The notes under the pieces were generated by a model, which saw only the letters and a program-made list of their open reading frames with translations, had not been told where the DNA came from and made no database searches. A stretch of DNA of 64,000 nucleotides, taken from assembly GCA_038210275.1 (NCBI GenBank), contig JBBQWV010000007.1, forward strand, positions 1-64,000, given 5' to 3'. Positions 52,289-62,109 of the stretch are shown in pieces. The translations under genes and the position numbers were made by a program. Each line of letters opens with the position of its first letter. The first letter of the stretch is position 1. Source of the stretch: PALSA-1296 sp038210275 (GTDB taxonomy: Bacteria > Bacteroidota > Ignavibacteria > Palsa-1295).

Positions 52289-55200
52289 ATGAATATTACA
52301 GAACTTTCGATCAAACGCCCGGCATTTATCACGATCGTTTTCGTGGCGCTTGGCATCATGGGGCTTTTTGCCTATACAAGACTTGGAACAGATCTTCTGC
52401 CGAAGATGGATTTCCCAAATATCTCCGTTATCACAACCTATCCCGGAGCGGGACCGGAAGAAGTTGAAGATCTTATTTCAAAGCCTGTTGAAGAAGCAGT
52501 ATCAGGAACGAACCAACTTGATAATGTTCGCTCATTTTCGTATGAAGGGTATTCCGTTGTGCTCGGACAATTCCTTCTGACCGCCAGTGCCGATGAATCC
52601 GCAGCCGATGTGCAAAGGCGCGTTGAGCTTATCAAATCGAAACTGCCGAAAGATGCGGATGCGCCGCGTGTGGTGAAGATAGATATTGGCGCTCAACCGA
52701 TCTTGCGCGTTTCCACCACATCAACAGTGCTGACACAAACAGAACTTTATCAGCTTGCAAAAGATAAACTCAAACCACGCCTCGAAGCTACTGAAGGCGT
52801 TGCGCAGGTGGATATTACCGGAGGAAGAAAGCGTGAAATAAAAGTATCGGTTGATAACGATAAATTAAAAGCGTATGGCGTTTCGATCACACAGGTCGCC
52901 GGAGTTTTGCAGGCACAGAATCTTGATTTTCCTACCGGCAAAGTGACACAGCCGACAAATCAATATATCGTCCGCGTCAAGGGTAAGTTCACATCTTTAG
53001 ATGAAATGAAAACCTTGCCGCTTACGACGCTGCCAAACGGCACGACGATCTATCTTGGTGATGTTGCAAGCGTCGAGAATAGTTATAATGAAGACGTGCA
53101 GCCAACAAGATTGAACGGCATAGAAGCAGTAGGTTTGCTTTGCATCAAGCAATCGGATGCAAATGCTACTTCGACTGCGGATAATATGTACAAAGTTCTA
53201 AAGCAGCTTGAAATAGAATACAGCGCCGAAGGAATTAAGTTCGAGATCGCACAGGATGCAACACTTTATACACGAGCTTCCATCTCTGAAGTATTTCGTG
53301 ATCTCGGTATTGCAGTTTTTCTTGTTGCGTTAGTCCTTTTCCTCTTTTTGCGCAGCGGAAGAAATGCGCTTATCGTTCTTGTCTCGATTCCGACTTCATT
53401 AATAACGACAGGGATATTTATGTGGCTTTTCGGATTCACCTTGAATCTGATGAGTTTGATGGCGCTTGCACTTGTTATCGGAATTCTCGTTGACGACTCG
53501 ATCGTCGTTCTGGAAAATATTCACCGACATTTGGAAATGGGTGAATCCCCAATTCAAGCGGCGATCAAAGGGCGAAATGAAATCGGGTTTGCGGCAATAG
53601 CTATTACACTGGTTGACGTTGTGGTTTTCTTGCCGATCTCACTTGTCAGCGGACTTTCCGGAAAGATCTTCCGCGAATTTGGTTTGACGGTTGTCAGTTC
53701 GACTCTGATCTCACTACTTGTCAGCTTTACTCTGACTCCGATGCTTGCTGCAAAATTCGGCAGAGCACATGAAGTGATTAAATTCAGACCTCTTCGTTGG
53801 ATCAGCGATAAATTCGAAGGATTCCAAGATTGGCTTGAGAAAAAATATCACAACGTACTTGGATGGTCACTTGAACATCGCTGGGTAATTCTTAGCACTT
53901 CAACTTTACTCTTCTTAGGCAGTTGCAGCCTTGTGATCACCGGAAGGATCGGCGGCGAATTTATTACACAACCTGACCGAGGCGAGTTCGCTGTCAACTA
54001 CGATTTCCCTGCGGGTACAAACGTAGCGACTGCTGATTCGCTTGTGAAAATTTACGAGAAAGAGCTTGCTGCCGATAAAAATATTGCACGCTATCTGACA
54101 ATAGTCGGCAAGCAGGAGAATCAATGGGGCACGACTGACAGAGGAAATGTCGGACAGATCCAGGTTCGAACACTTCAACCAAATAAACGCATCCGCACAA
54201 CGGATGAGGAGATGGCTTACGTCGGAGAACTTGCAAAGAAAGTACCGGGACTACTTGTCAGAACTTCGCCTATCGGAATTTTCGGAACAGCAAATCAAGC
54301 TCCGCTCATGATCGAAATGCGCGGAGATAATATGAGTGATCTCGTCAGTTATACCGATTCACTTACTGCAAAAATATCCGGCATCAAGGGATTGAAAGAT
54401 CTGAAAAGCTCGTATGAAGAAGGGCAGCCGGAAGCGCGAATCATCTTCGACCGCAACAGGCTTTCAGCTAATGGCATGACGCTTGGCGAAGCGGCGCTAG
54501 CAATCCGAACTGCGCTTGCCGGAAACACCGATAGTAAATATAAAGAAGGCGAAACGGAGTTTGATATCAATGTCATCTTCGATAAGATCGACCGTTCGAA
54601 TGCAGCAGAGGTTGCTAATATTTCTCTTATCAATAGAAACGGTCAGCAGTTCAAGCTCTCCGATGTTGCAACCATCGCTTATGGCAAAGGACCTTCGCAG
54701 ATCAACCGGAAAAATCGTGAACGAGTAGTTACGCTCACCGGCGGACTTGCAGGCAGACCAATCGGTGATGTGGTAAAAGATATTGAAAAAGTGATCGCAA
54801 CGATGCACGTACCGAAAGGTATGAACGAACCATATTTCGCAGGTGATGCTGAGAACCAGCGCAAATCGGGCGGTGATATGGGAATCGCATTCTTGCTTGC
54901 CATCATGTTCGTCTATATGATCATGGTAGCACTTTTTGAATCGTATGCAACTCCATTTACGATCATGTTCAGTTTGCCGGTTGCGATGATCGGTGCATTA
55001 ACAATGCTGTGGCTGACAGGAAAAACGCTTTCGCTTTTTACCATCGTCGGTATCATTATGTTGATGGGACTTGTCACGAAGAACGCCATCCTTATCATTG
55101 ACAGGACGAATGCACGAAGAGCGCTCGGTCACGGGATAAAAGAATCGCTACTCGAAGCAGGACCAACACGCTTGCGTCCTATCATTATGACAACAGTTAC

Positions 55201-55438
55201 GATGATCTTGGGTATGACACCACTTGCATTAGGTTTCGGCGAAGGCTCGGAATTCCGGCAGGGTATGTCGATCGCCATTATCGGTGGTTTAACAAGTTCG
55301 ATGCTTCTGAGCCTCGTTCTTGTACCCGTCATGTACACTTACGTAGAATCATGGCGCGAGAAATTCCCACGATTCTTTAAGAAGATTCTTTTCCTCGGCA
55401 AGATCAAAAAGCCAAGACCGGGATATGAGGCAGTATAG
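52289..55438 (+). CDS. RND-family inner-membrane efflux transporter (AcrB/HAE1-like)
   Basis: The 1049-residue protein has the full RND architecture: TM1 (FITIVFVALGIMGLFAYTRL), the first periplasmic half starting PNISVITTYPGAGPEEVEDL, a helix bundle with the proton-relay segment ALALVIGILVDDSIVVLENI containing the paired acidic residues of TM4, the second periplasmic half (GEFITQPDRGEFAVNYDFPA) and the last helix bundle (LVTKNAILIIDRTNARRALG; LRPIIMTTVTMILGMTPLAL). It exports hydrophobic compounds using the proton gradient; the substrate cannot be told. Last gene of the operon, followed by a strong terminator. Confidence 0.97.
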   Translation: MNITELSIKRPAFITIVFVALGIMGLFAYTRLGTDLLPKMDFPNISVITTYPGAGPEEVEDLISKPVEEAVSGTNQLDNVRSFSYEGYSVVLGQFLLTASADESAADVQRRVELIKSKLPKDADAPRVVKIDIGAQPILRVSTTSTVLTQTELYQLAKDKLKPRLEATEGVAQVDITGGRKREIKVSVDNDKLKAYGVSITQVAGVLQAQNLDFPTGKVTQPTNQYIVRVKGKFTSLDEMKTLPLTTLPNGTTIYLGDVASVENSYNEDVQPTRLNGIEAVGLLCIKQSDANATSTADNMYKVLKQLEIEYSAEGIKFEIAQDATLYTRASISEVFRDLGIAVFLVALVLFLFLRSGRNALIVLVSIPTSLITTGIFMWLFGFTLNLMSLMALALVIGILVDDSIVVLENIHRHLEMGESPIQAAIKGRNEIGFAAIAITLVDVVVFLPISLVSGLSGKIFREFGLTVVSSTLISLLVSFTLTPMLAAKFGRAHEVIKFRPLRWISDKFEGFQDWLEKKYHNVLGWSLEHRWVILSTSTLLFLGSCSLVITGRIGGEFITQPDRGEFAVNYDFPAGTNVATADSLVKIYEKELAADKNIARYLTIVGKQENQWGTTDRGNVGQIQVRTLQPNKRIRTTDEEMAYVGELAKKVPGLLVRTSPIGIFGTANQAPLMIEMRGDNMSDLVSYTDSLTAKISGIKGLKDLKSSYEEGQPEARIIFDRNRLSANGMTLGEAALAIRTALAGNTDSKYKEGETEFDINVIFDKIDRSNAAEVANISLINRNGQQFKLSDVATIAYGKGPSQINRKNRERVVTLTGGLAGRPIGDVVKDIEKVIATMHVPKGMNEPYFAGDAENQRKSGGDMGIAFLLAIMFVYMIMVALFESYATPFTIMFSLPVAMIGALTMLWLTGKTLSLFTIVGIIMLMGLVTKNAILIIDRTNARRALGHGIKESLLEAGPTRLRPIIMTTVTMILGMTPLALGFGEGSEFRQGMSIAIIGGLTSSMLLSLVLVPVMYTYVESWREKFPRFFKKILFLGKIKKPRPGYEAV

Positions 55439-55441
55439 GAC

Positions 55442-55479
55442 TGAGCGATGAGTACTGAGGACTGAGTACTCATTGCTCA
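55442..55479. repeat. Hairpin with 15-bp arms after the efflux operon
   Basis: Arms 55442-55456 and 55465-55479 (TGAGCGATGAGTACT / AGTACTCATTGCTCA) differ by one mismatch. Built from ACTGAG-like low-complexity units. Confidence 0.55.
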
Positions 55480-55568
55480 GCACTCAGCACTAAGAAAAGG
55501 TTGTCGTGTCTTCGTGCAAAGGATGATGATGAATAAGGTGAAAAGATAGCACGGAGATGCACATAATG

Positions 55569-55610
55569 AGACCGGATATTCATGGGGAATGTCCGGTCTT
55601 TATTTTTTTG
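55569..55610 (+). terminator. Rho-independent terminator of the efflux operon
   Basis: 13-bp stem (AGACCGGATATTC / GAATGTCCGGTCT, one G-U pair), 5-nt loop, then TTATTTTTTTG. Confidence 0.9.
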
Positions 55611-55716
55611 TATGATAAAAAATTCACAGCCCCAAGTGTAACAGTTGGGCGAGATTTGTGTTTATAAGGCGTAACTTCTTTGCTCTGAGACGTATTATTT
55701 AGTAATTAATCACTTA

Positions 55717-56508
55717 ATGGACATGAGATCATATCGTTTTTTAGCTATTACGGCGCTGAGTGCGCTCTTTTTTATATTTAGCTCCGAAATTTCTCACGCA
55801 CAAATGAGCGGAGTTACCGCTCTGGTCAAAGGTGATGCCATTAGCGCTTCCGGTGGAATTGCGACTGAAGGCAGCATCACCGTATATAAAGGTACGGAAG
55901 TCGTGAATAAAACCAAGTTAACGCCCGAGGGAAAATTCATTATTGTTTTGCATCCCGGCACCGACTACCGGATCACCTTCTCCAGCACGAAATATTATTT
56001 CCATGAAGAGAATCTCAGCATTCCATCTTCCGATAAATATCAGGAAGTAAAGATGCACGTTTCCTTAAAAGAGTTGGAGCTTGGCAGACCATATACATTC
56101 AACAATATGATCTTCGAACCAAAAAGCTCAGATATATCACCGAACGTATCATCGGATATGGAAAGCATTGCAAATGCACTGAAGCATAATCCTAAAATGT
56201 CAGTAAGTATCACCGTTTATCCTGACGAATCACCGATGGGCAAAAAAGCTGCTGTGCAGAATGGACTTGCCGCTTCGCGTAAATCGGCTATGATGGCGTT
56301 CTTCAGTTCAAAAAATATTTCCTCATCAAATATTTCTGTCGAAGTCAGCAATAGTGTCCCAACCAATGGATCGTTCGAACGAATGGTAACAATGGATGTA
56401 CCCGTTGTAAAGACTAAGAAGAAAAAGAAAGCACCGGCTCCCGGAGTTGCTGCAAAGAAAATGATGGTCCCGCAATATGCTGTGATCGTGATGAATGTGC
56501 AGTCGTAA
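55717..56508 (+). CDS. Exported OmpA-like protein with divergent C-terminal domain
   Basis: The 263-residue protein has a signal peptide (MDMRSYRFLAITALSALFFI ... HAQ). A carboxypeptidase-regulatory-like beta-sandwich comes next (GSITVYKGTEVVNKTKLTPE, GKFIIVLHPGTDYRITFSS), then a weakly conserved OmpA-like domain (YTFNNMIFEPKSSDISPNVS, SVSITVYPDESPMG, AASRKSAMMAFFSSKNI). The canonical NxxLsxxRA motif is eroded, so peptidoglycan binding is uncertain. The C-terminus contains a KKKKK stretch. The strong terminator of the efflux operon separates it from the upstream genes. Confidence 0.72.
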   Translation: MDMRSYRFLAITALSALFFIFSSEISHAQMSGVTALVKGDAISASGGIATEGSITVYKGTEVVNKTKLTPEGKFIIVLHPGTDYRITFSSTKYYFHEENLSIPSSDKYQEVKMHVSLKELELGRPYTFNNMIFEPKSSDISPNVSSDMESIANALKHNPKMSVSITVYPDESPMGKKAAVQNGLAASRKSAMMAFFSSKNISSSNISVEVSNSVPTNGSFERMVTMDVPVVKTKKKKKAPAPGVAAKKMMVPQYAVIVMNVQS

Positions 56509-56536
56509 GGAATTGAGAATTAAGAATTGATAAAAG

Positions 56537-56566
56537 AAAAGCCGACTCGGAGAGTCGGCTTTTTTA
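56537..56566 (+). terminator. Rho-independent terminator after the OmpA-like gene
   Basis: GCCGACTC / GAGTCGGC stem with a 3-nt loop, preceded by AAAA and followed by TTTTTTA. Confidence 0.92.
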
Positions 56567-56587
56567 TTTTATACCCATACTTGATTA

Positions 56588-56710
56588 GTGTCGTTGCGAG
56601 GAGGACGATAGTCCGACGAAGCAATCTCCTAAATTGCGGCACAGACTAAGGTGCTACAATCTATGAGGGGATTGCTTCGTCGTCCGCAAGCGGACTCCTC
56701 GCAATGACAC
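56588..56710. repeat. REP-like paired palindrome, ~120 bp (between convergent genes)
   Basis: Ends GTCGTTGCGAGGAG / CTCCTCGCAATGAC, inner stems GGACGATAGTCC and GTCCGCAAGCGGAC, with GACGAAGCAATC / GATTGCTTCGTC arms. Confidence 0.85.
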
Positions 56711-56720
56711 CATTAGAATT

Positions 56721-59700
56721 TTATCGAATCACCACAATCTGCCCACTCGCTCTCTCTCCTTCAGCAGTTACAATCCTTACCAAATAACTTCCTGAAGCAA
56801 TTGATGGAGGCAACTGAATATCAAGTTTTCCTCCAACGATAGTTGAATGAGTCTGGAATACCGATGCACCCGTTGCAGCATTCATGATCTCTATCGTTAC
56901 ATTTTTATCTATTATTCCACTCGAAAGAATATGAATCGTGGATGATGAATTCAAATCAAGCGGACTTGGAAAAATGCTGCGAATACTAAATTGATCGGAA
57001 GTATTTTGTTTTTCATGAACAGCATTCAGCGGCTGTGCTTGCAGCGAACTGACATCCAACGCCCATGCTGATCTTCCATGCGTTCCGGCAATGAGCCAGT
57101 TTTTATACATGACGATCGTGCCGACAACAACGTGAGGCATTCCCGTGCCAAGCTGTGACCACGAAGTGCCGCCATCAGTCGTTGCAAAAACCCCGACATC
57201 TGTTGCAACGATGATGCATTGATTCTTCGTGAGAGGATTAGAAGTTTCAGCAAGTGAATCAATGACGATGGCATTGATGCTGATATTCGGAAGATTACCG
57301 GAAATACTTGTCCAAGTTTTTCCGCCACTCGTTGTTTTATAAACGTGCTTTGTTGAACCTGTCCCGGCAAGTCCGCAATATGCCGTCATCGAATCACTGC
57401 GATCACAGGCAAGCGCTTCAACATACGCAGGAGGCAAACCTGTGGTCACTTTAATCCAGCGAGGGGCTGTATCCTGCGAGATCGAAGGGTTATATACTGT
57501 CCTATAAAGACTTGTAGCACCACTCAAAAGTCCGCCAGCCCAAAGCATTGGTCTGCCGTTTTCATCACGGGCGCCAAGTCCGAGACAATCAATCGTACCG
57601 CTATACCACGCTTTAGGATTTTTTGCAGTCCCTGCGATCTGCGGTGACCATGATTGAATAACAGTGCCACTATCAGGATCAGTAAAACTTAGTTTTGAAC
57701 GATAGATATGTGTTCTTCCGGTAAAAACTTCATCACCGCGTTGCTTATCAAGAACGACAGGAGGAATGAATGAACACGATTCAGATGAATCGGTTATACC
57801 GCGTCTCTTAGCAATGACAGAAAGATCGAACCACTTTTTTGCATTCGGATCAAGATTACCGGCATCACTATAAAGATTTGGGCGCAATGAATCGAGCGAT
57901 GTACGGAAAAATATTTTTCCAAGTTGCAGCGAAGTAATAAGATGGTTTCTATTTTTCGGATCAGCCTGCGCCTGTCCGCCATCACCACGATTGATCCAAT
58001 CCCAATCAGTGTTAGCACTAAATCCCCGAGCTGCCGATCCATTATCCTGTGTGCCGCCTAAAAGCTTAATCGAATCAGCAGGAAAATTTAGCGGAAGATT
58101 TGTCATCCCGGCATCCCACGATTCGAGATGATAAAACATCGTGATGGGCAATCCATTAATACGCGACCACGACTTGCCATAATCGCGTGTATTAAATACT
58201 CCTCCATCCTGTCCGTTGAGAAGATCATCGCCACTTTTTGCAGCGGTGAATGCCAGTGCATGCATATCCGAATGCTGCGAACGATCTCCTGCGAAATAGT
58301 GAGGGTAAGCTTTCGTTATATTTGTCCACGACGTTCCGCCATCGGTCGAACGGACAATATCAATACCTCCGATATAGAGTTCAATTCCTTTTCCACTTGC
58401 ATCCGAGCCAGGTCTGCCGATAATAAAATTATCATAGCCGCCTTGCTTATTAAAGAGATCAACGCTATCAATATTATTTCCAAGGAATGGAAGCCGATAT
58501 GTAGAATCAAGTTTGATCTGCCACGGTCCGGTACTTGGATTTGTTGTAGAAAAAAGTCCGTAAAAATTTTCATCAAGATTATATCCTGTCAGGGAGCTCA
58601 GATCTACTTTTGATACAACACTAAAAAGAGTTGGGACGCCCAACCCATTCATCGTCCAGCATAACGACGTTCTTGCAAGGCGTTTAAGTTTGAAACCATT
58701 AGGATAGCCGGAGTTCGGCATCGTATCAATTCTACTCCAAGTAGCGCCTGAATCACGGCTGCGCCAAAGACCTGTATAAGGTGATGACGTTACATTAAAA
58801 TCAATATGCTGCCACATTGCAGCAACAAGATCAAGGTGATCTGTCGGGTTTACAACAAGATCAATTGCGGGTACAGGATTTGAGTTCTTTGCAGTTCCGG
58901 CGCGGACAAGTAATGAGCGATTCCATGTTAGCCCGTAATCATTCGATTTCCAAATTCCCCGATTTGAATCTGCTGCAGTATTCGGACCCGGAACACAGGC
59001 ATAGATCACATTTTTATTTGCAATATCTACAATAATTTTCGCAATATATTGCGTCTTTCCTAAGCCGAGATAATTCCATGTAAGTCCGCCATCAATGCTG
59101 CGCCATAAACCATTGCCGGGATAGGAGTCGCCGCTATTATTGCATTCGCCCATGCCGAGATAGATCGTGTTCGCATCATGCGGATCAAGAGTGATGCAGC
59201 CGATAGGGAGCGAGGCAAACGTATCGGTTAGTGCCTGCCAGGTATTGCCATGATCTATTGTCTTCCATAAGCCTCCGGCTGCTGCGCCGACATAAAAAAT
59301 ATTTGAATCCGTCGGATGTGTTGCGATCGCCGTGACTCTGCCGCCGATGGAATACGGTCCGATGCTCTGCCATTGCATTGACGATTGTGTACCGTTCTTT
59401 GAATTACTTCTATATATAGGAAGCTTTCTTGCTTGCGCAAGTGCGTTCGGATAATAATCGGGATCGATTTCATCGTTCGGGAATGCACGCTTACGAAGCC
59501 AATCGAAATTGCGATCTTCGCCGCCGCTTCCCGGTGGTGGGTAATTTCTTTGGATCTGCGGTTTTGAAATGGCAAGAGAATCCTTTCTCGATCTGCGATG
59601 CCTGCGATGAGCAATTATTTTATGATTTCCTCGAACAGTAGTTTTGCATACGATTTTGTGTTTTGATTTCAGTTCGGTTTGTGCACTTACCGTCTGAAAT

Positions 59701-59750
59701 GTAACAAGTAAAACAACAATAAATATGGCGATACGAAATAGATGCGGCAT
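56721..59750 (-). CDS. Very large T9SS-secreted VPS10/BNR-like propeller protein
   Basis: The 1009-residue protein has a signal peptide (MPHLFRIAIFIVVLLVTFQT then VSAQ) and a Lys/Arg-rich stretch (RRHRRSRKDS) just after it. The body repeats VPS10/sortilin-type blades (IFYVGAAAGGLWKTIDHGNT, LWRSIDGGLTWNYLGLGKTQ, LWRSRDSGATWSRID, VYKTTSGGKTWTSISGNLPN, VFATTDGGTSWSQLGTGMP). The motif MGECNNSGDSYPGNGLW is characteristic of the family with paired propellers. The C-terminus is a T9SS type A domain with PSP instead of PNP (IFPSPLDLNSSS). No catalytic residues are claimed. Probably a surface or secreted binding protein. Confidence 0.9.
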   Translation of the reverse strand: MPHLFRIAIFIVVLLVTFQTVSAQTELKSKHKIVCKTTVRGNHKIIAHRRHRRSRKDSLAISKPQIQRNYPPPGSGGEDRNFDWLRKRAFPNDEIDPDYYPNALAQARKLPIYRSNSKNGTQSSMQWQSIGPYSIGGRVTAIATHPTDSNIFYVGAAAGGLWKTIDHGNTWQALTDTFASLPIGCITLDPHDANTIYLGMGECNNSGDSYPGNGLWRSIDGGLTWNYLGLGKTQYIAKIIVDIANKNVIYACVPGPNTAADSNRGIWKSNDYGLTWNRSLLVRAGTAKNSNPVPAIDLVVNPTDHLDLVAAMWQHIDFNVTSSPYTGLWRSRDSGATWSRIDTMPNSGYPNGFKLKRLARTSLCWTMNGLGVPTLFSVVSKVDLSSLTGYNLDENFYGLFSTTNPSTGPWQIKLDSTYRLPFLGNNIDSVDLFNKQGGYDNFIIGRPGSDASGKGIELYIGGIDIVRSTDGGTSWTNITKAYPHYFAGDRSQHSDMHALAFTAAKSGDDLLNGQDGGVFNTRDYGKSWSRINGLPITMFYHLESWDAGMTNLPLNFPADSIKLLGGTQDNGSAARGFSANTDWDWINRGDGGQAQADPKNRNHLITSLQLGKIFFRTSLDSLRPNLYSDAGNLDPNAKKWFDLSVIAKRRGITDSSESCSFIPPVVLDKQRGDEVFTGRTHIYRSKLSFTDPDSGTVIQSWSPQIAGTAKNPKAWYSGTIDCLGLGARDENGRPMLWAGGLLSGATSLYRTVYNPSISQDTAPRWIKVTTGLPPAYVEALACDRSDSMTAYCGLAGTGSTKHVYKTTSGGKTWTSISGNLPNISINAIVIDSLAETSNPLTKNQCIIVATDVGVFATTDGGTSWSQLGTGMPHVVVGTIVMYKNWLIAGTHGRSAWALDVSSLQAQPLNAVHEKQNTSDQFSIRSIFPSPLDLNSSSTIHILSSGIIDKNVTIEIMNAATGASVFQTHSTIVGGKLDIQLPPSIASGSYLVRIVTAEGERASGQIVVIR

Positions 59751-59853
59751 GGAAAGATCTCCGATTAATGTTATTCTGAGCGTATGATGTGAAGTATTTC
59801 CGGCGCAGAATTGTTAAGATAGAACCCAATTTATCGGGAAAATAATCCGAATC

Positions 59854-61377
59854 ATGCGAAAGTACCCCATTTGCGTTCTCATTCTAACATTTCTTTTATC
59901 CTATTGCGATCTTCGCGCGCAGAATTCGCATATAGAAAAACTTCCGCCATCGATCAGCGATCCGCAGCAAAGCGAGGGATTACCTGTCATCAGCGCAGAC
60001 GGCAAGAGCTTATTTTTTACCCGTGCGCGTATCGGCATTGATGGCTCGACTGTGCTTGATGTCTGGAGAAGTTTTGTGAAAGACGATGGTTCATTTGAAG
60101 AGCCGGAAGTCTTGGGCGGCAATATCCGTTCGCGCTATAGCATTGCCGCAACGAGTATTGCGCCCGATAATAATTCGCTCTATCTCATCGGCAAACTCGA
60201 AGCGAATACTCCGCCCGAAGACCGCGTCATGGTTGCCCATCGTACAAAGAACGGATGGAGCAAACCGACTCCTATCCATATCAACGGATTAAAACTCGAA
60301 GGAGTCGTTACCGATTATTCCTTCGGATCCGATCAGCGAACGCTCATCATGGCTCTCTCGCGGGATTCATCGCTGGGCGGAAGAGATATGTACGTCAGCT
60401 TCCTCGATGAAAATAATAATTCGTGGTCAGTCCCGTTATGGCTTGGCGCGAATATCAATTCAACAAGCAACGAACAGACTCCCTATCTTGCAGCCGATAA
60501 TAAGACGCTATATTTTTCATCTGATAGACCGGGAGGCATTGGAGAACTTGATGTCTATCGCTCGACGCGCTTGGATGAATCATGGCAGCATTGGTCAAAG
60601 CCGGAAAATATCGGAGCTTCGATCAACCGTCCCGGACGCACATCATATTACACTGAAGATGCACAGGGAAAATTAGCATACTTCGTTTGGAAAGCAGATG
60701 CGAATTCGCAATCCGATATTTTTCGCGCTCCGGCTCCCAAACGCGAGAATTCCGTCACGCTTATTACCGGAAAAGTTTTGGATGAAACAGGTGCGCCGCT
60801 TGAAGCAGAGATTCGTTATGACAGACTTTCCGACGGTAAAAAACTTGGCTTGGCAAGGAGTGAACCCGAATCCGGCGCATACCAAATAACGTTGCCATCC
60901 GGCGAAACATACAGCCTTCATGCCGAGAAAAAAGGATACTTGCCGACAAGCGAATCCTTCGATGCAAAAAAGGCGAACGGATTTTCGACCATCGAAAAAA
61001 ATCTTATCCTCGTGAAGATCAAGGAGAATGCAACCATCCGTCTGAATAATATTTTCTTTGAAACTGATAAGACCGAACTGCTACCTTCATCCAATGCCGA
61101 GCTTGATAGGCTCCGCGACATCTTGCAAAAAGATTCATCTCTGCGCATTGCCATCGAAGGGCATACCGATAACACCGGAAACCCCGCGCATAACAAAGCC
61201 CTTTCGCTTGGCAGAGCCAATGCCGTCGTTGAGTATCTCATCGCAAAAGGAATTCCCAAAACACGCATCGAAGCGGCAGGCTATGCCTCCGAAAAACCCA
61301 TTGCCACAAACGATACCGAAGAAGGCAAAGCAAAGAACAGAAGAGTGGAGTTTAGGATACTTGGCGTCAGTAATTAA
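59854..61377 (+). CDS. OmpA-family protein with PD40 (WD40-like) repeats
   Basis: The 507-residue protein has a signal peptide (MRKYPICVLILTFLLSYCDL). Residues about 40-290 are PD40/WD40-like beta-propeller repeats (ISADGKSLFFTRA, DQRTLIMALSRDSSLGGRDM, AADNKTLYFSSDRPGGIGEL). A carboxypeptidase-regulatory-like domain follows (ITGKVLDETGAPLEAEIRYD). The last 110 residues are an OmpA peptidoglycan-binding domain (NNIFFETDKTELLPSSNAEL, IEGHTDNTGNPAHNKALSLG, KNRRVEFRIL). This domain order resembles proteins associated with gliding motility and T9SS structures, such as PorE-like outer-membrane/peptidoglycan linkers. A T9SS role is only a suggestion. Confidence 0.92.
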   Translation: MRKYPICVLILTFLLSYCDLRAQNSHIEKLPPSISDPQQSEGLPVISADGKSLFFTRARIGIDGSTVLDVWRSFVKDDGSFEEPEVLGGNIRSRYSIAATSIAPDNNSLYLIGKLEANTPPEDRVMVAHRTKNGWSKPTPIHINGLKLEGVVTDYSFGSDQRTLIMALSRDSSLGGRDMYVSFLDENNNSWSVPLWLGANINSTSNEQTPYLAADNKTLYFSSDRPGGIGELDVYRSTRLDESWQHWSKPENIGASINRPGRTSYYTEDAQGKLAYFVWKADANSQSDIFRAPAPKRENSVTLITGKVLDETGAPLEAEIRYDRLSDGKKLGLARSEPESGAYQITLPSGETYSLHAEKKGYLPTSESFDAKKANGFSTIEKNLILVKIKENATIRLNNIFFETDKTELLPSSNAELDRLRDILQKDSSLRIAIEGHTDNTGNPAHNKALSLGRANAVVEYLIAKGIPKTRIEAAGYASEKPIATNDTEEGKAKNRRVEFRILGVSN

Positions 61378-61434
61378 TTTCAAAGCTTTCGCAACTATCC
61401 CACTTTTAGTAGTGTTTTTTTAAAAAATATTTTA

Positions 61435-62094
61435 ATGAAATCGATATTTTTTTTGTCGTTTAATACACTCCTTCTCGGTAGCGTTTGCTGTTGTTCTCAA
61501 AGCACACCAACCGTATCTATCCCAACTGTTCAAGAGTACTATCCTCTACAATCTGGTACTCATTTATGGATTTATACCAAAAATACTTTCACACCAACCG
61601 GTTCAATATTGACCAGCGTCTCTGATACATTATTTGTTGTCTCAGAACAATACAAGGGGCATGACGCATTCAAGTTCTTAAACATTCGTGACTCAACCCC
61701 AATTGTGATCCAATATTATTCAGAAAACGAAGTCATGAATGTTGACTTGAAATCCACTGATACCGCAGCCCATATATTTTTTATTTACCCACTCAAAGTT
61801 GGGGAAAAATTCATTGTATCGTCTGATACTAATCTTTCTGGAGATGTTCATTTAGTTCAACTTTCTCACCTTAATGATCCGAGCTCAAAGTATTTGCCAC
61901 CTGGTTATGATCGTGCATTTGATGTCTATAATCAAATAAGTCTAGAAGGGAAAGTTGGTGGTGTACTCGATACGGTAAATGTTAATGTAGAACAATTTTA
62001 CCCTGATGAAGGATTAGATGGGTCGACTGTAACAACTTTTAGTAGCAATGGAAACTTTAGGAGCAGTTTTTTCTCCTTCACCATCCTTCGATAA
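61435..62094 (+). CDS. Exported protein of unknown function, 219 residues
   Basis: The product begins MKSIFFLSFNTLLLGSVCCC and has a Sec-type signal with three cysteines at its end; a lipobox is possible but poor. The mature part (EYYPLQSGTHLWIYTKNTF) opens like a group of secreted proteins in which FPLxxGxxWxY begins a beta-rich domain. No sorting domain is present. It lies 57 bp after the OmpA-PD40 gene and just before a decayed region, and its sequence looks more A/T-rich than its neighbours, so recent acquisition is possible. Confidence 0.6.
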   Translation: MKSIFFLSFNTLLLGSVCCCSQSTPTVSIPTVQEYYPLQSGTHLWIYTKNTFTPTGSILTSVSDTLFVVSEQYKGHDAFKFLNIRDSTPIVIQYYSENEVMNVDLKSTDTAAHIFFIYPLKVGEKFIVSSDTNLSGDVHLVQLSHLNDPSSKYLPPGYDRAFDVYNQISLEGKVGGVLDTVNVNVEQFYPDEGLDGSTVTTFSSNGNFRSSFFSFTILR

Positions 62095-62109
62095 AGTAAC
62101 ATAAAAAAG

